Shown here in pieces: positions 15,042 to 19,027 of a DNA stretch of 19,027 nt. Both the position numbers and the translations under genes were made by a program. The first letter of the stretch is position 1; each line of letters opens with the position of its first letter. The stretch covers positions 1-19,027 of the forward strand of contig CAZQMZ010000015.1 of assembly GCA_964594865.1 (NCBI GenBank), written 5' to 3'. This stretch comes from Caccovivens sp964594865 (GTDB taxonomy: Bacteria; Bacillota; Clostridia; Christensenellales; UBA1242). The notes beneath the pieces were generated by a model. It ran no database searches. It had not been told where the DNA came from and saw nothing but the letters and a program-made list of their open reading frames with translations.

Positions 15042-15086
15042 AAAAGACTCCAAATCAGTCTTTTCACCAAAAACCTGATTTTTTTT
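15042..15086. other. Two overlapping, mutually exclusive hairpins between divergent promoters
   Basis: Hairpin A: AAAAGACT (15042-15049) / AGTCTTTT (15057-15064), T-tract on the minus side. Hairpin B: AAATCAG (15052-15058) / CTGATTT (15075-15081), followed by more T's on the plus side. They share 15057-15058 and adjacent loop bases, so only one can form at a time, like an attenuator. But both lie upstream of the exported-protein promoter and of the rpoZ promoter, so they are not in either predicted leader. Confidence 0.4.
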
Positions 15087-15095
15087 GAAAAAAAC

Positions 15096-15125
15096 TTGAC
15101 AAGTTTCTCCCCCCCGTGCTACAAT
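15096..15125 (+). promoter_or_regulatory. Near-consensus promoter with a C7 tract in the spacer
   Basis: TTGACA (15096-15101), an 18-base spacer containing seven C's (15109-15115), then TACAAT (15120-15125). The next gene's SD and start follow at 15141 and 15151. Such a C run is rare in this AT-rich sequence. Confidence 0.75.
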
Positions 15126-15150
15126 GAGATTGAGAAAAAAGGAGGATATT

Positions 15151-16521
15151 ATGAAAAGTATAGCGTCGAGATTTTTGCTTGTTTTGCTTTCTATTTGTCT
15201 TATTGCCGGAATAATTTTTGGTATATATCTCTTCACAAAAGATGACGAAACAACGGAAGTTTCATATGCCGCCAAAGTGCTTGGCACAATTTCTGACAAG
15301 TTGGAAGAAGTTTCAAACACCTTTGCTGAAATGGCAACCGAAAGTTCAGACGAAGGAACAGGGATCGACAGTGTTTCGGCAATGGCTATTGATTTTGAAG
15401 AGAGCGACGCTTCATCATATTTGACATTGAATTATTACGTCGCAAGAGTTGTCTATGCCGCAAGTTATCTTGCAGAAAACACCAACACAGCAAATGGATA
15501 TGCCAATGGCTTTGAATTCGACAAAGTTTATACGGGAAATGGGCAAATTGGTGGCTATGAAGGAACAGTTGCCATATTATCAGAAACAACTGATGACGGC
15601 GTTTATCTCTATTTTGATCTTATTTATGAAGTTTCTGGAATGGGAGAAGTCACAGAAATGGTGACACTTTATACCGACTATGATTTTGAAAACTATGCTT
15701 GCAATTCAATCAAAGTGAATTACAAAATGGTGTCGCCTTATGTGTATGGAATATTTGCTGTTGAATATGATTTTGTCAACAACAGCTTCGAAGGCTTTTA
15801 TGCCGTTGGTTCTTTATCTTCAGAAGATGATATAAATGAAATTATAACTTCCTACAACGACGGATCATTGACCTCAGAAAACGCATTTTCTCTCGATTTG
15901 AGCACCGTCATTATTGTCAGTGGAAACATCACCACAGATGTCAACGATTTGTCTTACACCGCCTATTATGGCTCACCATACGCATCAAGTTTAATTGACA
16001 ACTCGACTGTGGAAGAAACCTATGACAACATATATTCTTCTCTTTACACCTTCAATTTTCGCAGTGATTTGATTGACACATCAAGTGCCACAGTTGTCAG
16101 CTTTATTAGCGACTGTGTAAACTATGGTTGGAACAAAGCAACATATATCAGTGCCACAGTCGGCGACAATCGGACATATTATTTGTTCACTTTCATTGAA
16201 TATGAAGATTTAATTGAATATTTAACAGAAATTCAAACCACAATCTATGCCGATGACACAGCAAATAATAATGTCAAAGAATTGATTGATGCATCAATTT
16301 CATTTTTGCAGTCTCAAGGAAAAGCAAGCTACATCGGGACTTTTGATGAAATATATAATGACATCTCAATTTCATTTGAAAACAATTCTTATGGTGTATT
16401 AAATGTTGATGGCTCATCCAAACCTGCACCTATTTATCAATTAAAAGATTCCTCAACAGGTGCATATGTTGAGTTTGCAATTTATAATGGAAATGTTAGA
16501 AATTTGAATTATGGTTCTTAA
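15151..16521 (+). CDS. Membrane-anchored acidic extracytoplasmic protein, unknown family
   Basis: 456 residues; not recognised. A short basic N-terminus and one hydrophobic segment (about 8-28: FLLVLLSICLIAGIIFGIYLF) look like a signal anchor. Cys16 is not in a proper lipobox. The remainder is acidic, rich in Asp, Ser, Thr, Asn and Tyr, with few prolines and only two further cysteines (184 and 322). It probably lies outside the membrane as beta-rich domains; alternating hydrophobic/polar patterns recur (for example 138-175 and 245-275). The GGAGG at 15141-15145 is five bases before the ATG. An in-frame ATG at 15124 is excluded because it lies in the -10 box. It has its own promoter and terminator, so it is a one-gene unit. 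Function cannot be guessed; adhesion or envelope role is only inference. Confidence 0.85.
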   Translation: MKSIASRFLLVLLSICLIAGIIFGIYLFTKDDETTEVSYAAKVLGTISDKLEEVSNTFAEMATESSDEGTGIDSVSAMAIDFEESDASSYLTLNYYVARVVYAASYLAENTNTANGYANGFEFDKVYTGNGQIGGYEGTVAILSETTDDGVYLYFDLIYEVSGMGEVTEMVTLYTDYDFENYACNSIKVNYKMVSPYVYGIFAVEYDFVNNSFEGFYAVGSLSSEDDINEIITSYNDGSLTSENAFSLDLSTVIIVSGNITTDVNDLSYTAYYGSPYASSLIDNSTVEETYDNIYSSLYTFNFRSDLIDTSSATVVSFISDCVNYGWNKATYISATVGDNRTYYLFTFIEYEDLIEYLTEIQTTIYADDTANNNVKELIDASISFLQSQGKASYIGTFDEIYNDISISFENNSYGVLNVDGSSKPAPIYQLKDSSTGAYVEFAIYNGNVRNLNYGS

Positions 16522-16554
16522 TATCTGAAACTTGATTTATTGAAAATAAAATTT

Positions 16555-16582
16555 AAAAAACCGCCAAATTTGCGGTTTTTTT
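16555..16582. terminator. Bidirectional intrinsic terminator
   Basis: Stem AAAAAACCGC (16555-16564) / GCGGTTTTTT (16572-16581), seven-base loop, T's on both exits. It ends the exported-protein transcript and can end the convergent mazF transcript, which stops about 90 bases away. Confidence 0.85.
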
Positions 16583-16674
16583 ATTTTTTATCGTTTTTAT
16601 TTGTCTATTTTCCTTTTTTACTTTTTTATTGTTCTTTTATTTTTGATATTTGATGATAAGTGAAATTTACAATT

Positions 16675-17025
16675 CTACGCATAACCAAGCGAAATCAAAA
16701 TGGCACGGTTGATTTCTTTCATTTTGTGTTCGTCTAAAGTGGTGATTTTTTCTTTCAATCGCCTTTTGTCAAGTGTGCGAATTTGTTCCAAAAGCACCAC
16801 CGAATCTTTTGGCAAGTGATATTCGTTGCTGGAAAGCTCGACATGCGTTGGAAGTTTCGCTTTGGAAAGTTGGCTGGTGATTGCTGAAACAATCACTGTT
16901 GGAGAATATTTGTTTCCGACATCGTTTTGGATGATCAAAACCGGTCGTGTGCCACCTTGCTCGCTCCCAACAACAGGACTGAGGTCGGCAAAATATATCT
17001 CTCCGCGTTTAAAAACATTCTCCAT
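16675..17025 (-). CDS. mazF: MazF/PemK-family endoribonuclease toxin
   Basis: 116-residue sequence-specific mRNA-cleaving toxin, very close in pattern to Bacillus NdoA/EndoA: KRGEIYFADLSPVVGSEQGG, then TRPVLIIQND, then AITSQLSKAKLPTHVEL and VVLLEQIRTLDK. Catalytic Arg27 and Thr50 and Glu22 are present, so it should be active. The ATG at 17023-17025 is preceded by GGTAGG inside the partner gene; the two frames overlap by 17 bases, the usual coupled toxin-antitoxin arrangement. A TTG four codons earlier is an unlikely start. Downstream of acpS, as in Bacillus where mazE-mazF follow acpS and alr. Confidence 0.95.
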   Translation of the reverse strand: MENVFKRGEIYFADLSPVVGSEQGGTRPVLIIQNDVGNKYSPTVIVSAITSQLSKAKLPTHVELSSNEYHLPKDSVVLLEQIRTLDKRRLKEKITTLDEHKMKEINRAILISLGYA

Positions 17026-17245
17026 CAAACCTACCAATCACTTTTTGATTGTCCATCAAATCGGCAAGTTCAAGGTCAACCAAATCTTGATAAACCGCCC
17101 GCATTTCTGGACCAAATGAAGTTTCCTTCATTTTCATTCTATGAACATCGTCAAAAAATGTTGAGCGAACGACGAAATTTTCAAAACTTCCATATTCCCT
17201 TTCAATTCTTTCAACTCTTTCAAGAATTTGGCGATATTCTTCCAT
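17009..17245 (-). CDS. Candidate antitoxin of MazF, unrecognised family
   Basis: 78 residues in the antitoxin position: upstream of mazF, overlapping it by 17 bases, with its own promoter-like sequence. The sequence does not show the ribbon-helix-helix N-terminus of Bacillus MazE, nor a SpoVT/AbrB-type domain. It looks helical and charged: MEEYRQILERVERIEREYGS as an amphipathic helix, a middle with RSTFFDDVHRMKMKETS, then VYQDLVDLELADLMDN and a short tail GRFDGECF. A C-terminal acidic segment could wrap the toxin, as MazE tails do, but that is inference. AGGGG lies about seven bases before the ATG. Alternative: an unrelated small protein that happens to precede mazF. Confidence 0.75.
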   Translation of the reverse strand: MEEYRQILERVERIEREYGSFENFVVRSTFFDDVHRMKMKETSFGPEMRAVYQDLVDLELADLMDNQKVIGRFDGECF

Positions 17246-17255
17246 AATTTTCCCC

Positions 17256-17285
17256 TGTTTATCAAGTTTTCATACTTAAAGTCAA
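17256..17285 (-). promoter_or_regulatory. Candidate promoter of the mazF module
   Basis: TTGACT (17280-17285), 18-base spacer, weak TAAACA (17256-17261), just upstream of the antitoxin ribosome binding site. Suggests expression apart from acpS. Confidence 0.4.
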
Positions 17286-17289
17286 GCCA

Positions 17290-17303
17290 TATCATTTATG
17301 ATA
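17290..17303. promoter_or_regulatory. Inverted repeat adjacent to the mazF-module promoter
   Basis: TATCAT-TT-ATGATA, perfect 6-bp arms, five bases upstream of the -35 box. Candidate operator for autoregulation by the antitoxin or the complex; short and A/T-rich. Confidence 0.35.
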
Positions 17304-17342
17304 GTTTGATTAAGATATAAAATTTTATTCTTTGGTTGTTCT

Positions 17343-17699
17343 CTATTTTTCAATCTGCACAATTGCACCCACAACTGTTTTTTGATGTGAAATGGAAACA
17401 TCAATTTCCTTTCCACCAAGTTCGTCAAAACGCGCCTTTGCTTTGCCATGAAGTTGCAAAAATGGGCGTCCGTTTTTTTTGTGACAAAGTTCAATTTCTT
17501 TATACGAAATCTCCCCTTCGCCAACATCAAGCGCCTTGAAAGTTGCTTCTTTCACCGCCCAAAGCGACGCCACATGCATGGTCAAATCGCACTTGAATTT
17601 GCTTATGTATTTCACTTCGCTCGGCAATGCGATTTTTTTTAAGAGTGCTTCTTCAACACTTTGAAGTCGTTCAACTTCTTGCAAATCAAACCCAATCAT
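17343..17699 (-). CDS. acpS: Holo-[acyl-carrier-protein] synthase
   Basis: Transfers 4'-phosphopantetheine from CoA to apo-ACP, activating fatty-acid synthesis. It has 118 residues, the usual AcpS size. Family marks are GFDLQEVERL with Asp5 (metal), WAVKEATFKAL with Glu51 (metal), KKNGRPFLQL and the C-terminal SISH (102-105). The first motif has Phe-Asp-Leu where many AcpS read Ile-Asp-Ile. GGAG lies about six bases before the ATG; its start overlaps the recX stop by 14 bases, so translation is coupled. The next gene downstream is the mazF module after a 97-base gap. Confidence 0.95.
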   Translation of the reverse strand: MIGFDLQEVERLQSVEEALLKKIALPSEVKYISKFKCDLTMHVASLWAVKEATFKALDVGEGEISYKEIELCHKKNGRPFLQLHGKAKARFDELGGKEIDVSISHQKTVVGAIVQIEK

Positions 17700-18318
17700 C
17701 GCTTTCTCCTATGTTTTCAAAAACTTCTTTTGTCGCTCTTTGTGCCACAGAATAATCATAACCTTTATATATCAAATGTGCAAGGCATTTTAGCTTGATT
17801 TTTGCATCTTTTTGACGATTTTTTACGAATTTTTCAGCCAAAACTTTTGCATTTTCAAATTCGCTTTCTTCATCAATTCCCTCAAGAAGACTGTCAATAA
17901 TCTCGTTTGAAACACCCTTTGATTTCAACTTTTGTGCCACCGCACGCTTGCCTTTGCCAGCCGACACGCTTTCAAAATAGTTTTTCGCAAATTTTTCGTC
18001 GTCAATCATGCCATATTCTTGAAGTTTTTCGACGGTTTTTGAAATTACTTCAAAATTGAAACTCTTTTTCCTTAAATAATCGTGAAGTCCTTTTTCACTG
18101 ACAACATATCTTTCAATATATCCAACCGCCATGTCAAACGCCACTTTTTCATCATTTTCTTTTTTGATTTCGAAATATTTCTCTTCATCCAAACTTGTTC
18201 CGTTCTTGAGTTGATATCTCGCCAAAATTTCATCAAGAAAAATGCCAGCCCATTCGTCATCAACAAGGACATGAAACCGACTTGTATTTCCAATTCTTTT
18301 GATTTTTGTGATTGTCAT
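17686..18318 (-). CDS. recX: RecX family regulator of RecA
   Basis: 210-residue RecX; the family binds RecA filaments and modulates recombination and the SOS response. The triple-helix repeats are visible: YIERYVVSEKGLHDYLRKKS followed by FNFEVISKTVEKLQEYGMID, then DEKFAKNYFESVSAGKGKRA and LKSKGVSNEIIDSLLEG, then a last repeat ending in KLKCLAHLIYKGYDY. The first 60 residues are an N-terminal extension typical of longer Bacillota RecX. It overlaps yigZ by four bases (ATGA) and acpS by 14. recA is not in the window, and no LexA/DinR box was found close by. Confidence 0.92.
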   Translation of the reverse strand: MTITKIKRIGNTSRFHVLVDDEWAGIFLDEILARYQLKNGTSLDEEKYFEIKKENDEKVAFDMAVGYIERYVVSEKGLHDYLRKKSFNFEVISKTVEKLQEYGMIDDEKFAKNYFESVSAGKGKRAVAQKLKSKGVSNEIIDSLLEGIDEESEFENAKVLAEKFVKNRQKDAKIKLKCLAHLIYKGYDYSVAQRATKEVFENIGESDDWV

Positions 18319-18677
18319 TTCAACACCTCACTTGTCACTTTTGTGTATGCCCGAACAAGTCCGCCTGCCCCAAGCTTGATGCCACCAAAATATCTCACCA
18401 CAAACACGCAAACGTCACAAACTCCACGCTTTTGCATAACGGACAAAATTGGTCGCCCTGCTGTGCCATTTGGCTCGCCGTCATCCATTGCCTTTTCCAA
18501 AAAAGGCGATTTCAAGGAATACGCATAACAAATGTGTGTGGCTTTTTTATGCTCTTTTTTCAAAAAATCAAGAGCTTCGTTCACCGAATCAATATCTTTG
18601 CACGGCAAAAGATAACCCAAAAATCTGGACTTCTTTTCCACATATTCCACTTGTTTTGAAAAATTCACCACTTGCAA
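18315..18677 (-). CDS. yigZ: IMPACT/YigZ (UPF0029) family protein, N-terminal domain only
   Basis: 120 residues. The conserved IMPACT core is complete: KKATHICYAY, then MDDGEPNGTAGRPILSV (65-81), then VVRYFGGIKLGAGGLVRAY (93-111). Usual YigZ/YvyE proteins are about 200-220 residues with a second, ferredoxin-like domain; here the frame stops just after the first domain, and recX begins in the same four bases, so this looks like a true single-domain form and not a frameshift. The start is TTG at 18675-18677, directly after the tyrS stop, with AAGGTG six bases upstream; GTG codons three and four codons in are alternatives. The function of the family is poorly known. Confidence 0.88.
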   Translation of the reverse strand: MQVVNFSKQVEYVEKKSRFLGYLLPCKDIDSVNEALDFLKKEHKKATHICYAYSLKSPFLEKAMDDGEPNGTAGRPILSVMQKRGVCDVCVFVVRYFGGIKLGAGGLVRAYTKVTSEVLK

Positions 18678-19027
18678 CTATTTCACCTTGACTTTGATAA
18701 AATTCTTCTTACCTTTCTTCAAGAGTGCGCCGTCACCAATTTCATCCGCCGAAACTGACAAATCAAATCGCTCCACCTTTTCACCCTTAAAGGTCACTGC
18801 GCCGCCTTGAACAAGACGCCTTGCTTCGCTTTTTGAAGGTGCAAGCCCACACTTAAACAAAAGGTCACAAATTCCAATCGGACAATCTGTTTTATCAATT
18901 TCCACAATCGGAGCGTCATCTCCACCTTGCGAAAAGAGGTTTTCGCTCATATTTTGCGCGGTGATTGCATCTTCTTCGCCTCGAATAAATTTTGTCACTT
19001 CAAAAGAGAGAATTTTCTTTGCATGAA
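18678..19027 (-). CDS. tyrS: Tyrosyl-tRNA synthetase, 3' end (start outside the window)
   Basis: About 116 C-terminal residues of TyrS. The visible part begins AKKILSFEVTKFIRGEEDAI, the end of the catalytic/anticodon linker typical of bacterial TyrS, and continues into the C-terminal S4-like RNA-binding domain (about the last 60 residues: ICDLLFKCGLAPSKSEARRL, then VQGGAVTFKGEKV, then KKGKKNFIKVKVK). The catalytic HIGH/KMSKS motifs are beyond the right edge. The stop TAG (18678-18680) is immediately followed by the yigZ start. Confidence 0.95.
   Translation of the reverse strand, partial: HAKKILSFEVTKFIRGEEDAITAQNMSENLFSQGGDDAPIVEIDKTDCPIGICDLLFKCGLAPSKSEARRLVQGGAVTFKGEKVERFDLSVSADEIGDGALLKKGKKNFIKVKVK

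Noticed and set aside
15124..15150. Longer N-terminus for the exported protein starting at 15124
   Set aside because: The ATG overlaps the -10 box and lies before the expected transcription start; the 15151 ATG has a perfect SD and puts the signal anchor at the N-terminus.
14961..15320. 120-residue extension of rpoZ
   Set aside because: It runs through the rpoZ promoter and into the opposite-strand gene; omega is complete from 14960.
17317..17328. ATAAAATTTTAT palindrome after acpS
   Set aside because: Twelve A/T bases only, no T tract or promoter relation; likely chance.

Overview
The window is AT-rich, gene-dense bacterial chromosome. Ribosome binding sites are strong (AGGAGG-like), sigma-A-type promoters are readable, and TGA is used as a stop, so this is the standard bacterial code. 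Gene content and order point to Bacillota, probably an uncultured Clostridia-type anaerobe: pyruvate phosphate dikinase, a Bacillus-like rpoZ-priA-def-fmt-rlmN-rpe order, and acpS followed by a mazF-type toxin pair. No species call is possible from sequence alone. There is no insertion sequence, prophage, CRISPR array or rRNA, and no gene-free stretch longer than about 200 bases.

Left part (1-4.6 kb): ppdK (3' end outside the window) and the ribosome-assembly GTPase engB point left. A hemolysin III/CREST membrane protein points right and converges on a PlsC-like acyltransferase across a shared terminator. The acyltransferase is preceded by a small XRE regulator that is divergent from glmM. 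Middle (4.6-8 kb): glmM (cell-wall amino-sugar synthesis) runs right. A MarR regulator with a palindrome over its own promoter and a metallo-beta-lactamase-fold hydrolase run left. A small AT-rich two-TM zinc-ribbon gene then runs right and collides with tRNA-Glu(CTC); its terminator hairpin lies inside its coding sequence.

Right-centre (8-15 kb): a leftward housekeeping cluster, rpoZ, priA, cutA, an inositol-monophosphatase-family gene, def, fmt, rlmN, then rpe with its own promoter. It links RNA polymerase (omega), replication restart, N-terminal formylation/deformylation and rRNA methylation. Compared with Bacillus it lacks rsmB, prpC, prkC and rsgA here and has gained cutA and the phosphatase.

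Right part (15-19 kb): one rightward gene encodes a 456-residue membrane-anchored, acidic extracytoplasmic protein of unknown family. It is driven by a near-consensus promoter whose spacer holds seven consecutive C's. Opposite it is a leftward tightly overlapping set: tyrS (3' part only), a single-domain IMPACT/YigZ protein, recX, acpS, then a two-gene module with a clear MazF toxin and an upstream 78-residue partner that does not look like any MazE known to me. The best candidates for something undescribed are this MazF partner, the possibly phase-variable exported protein, and the nonstop-prone zinc-ribbon gene.
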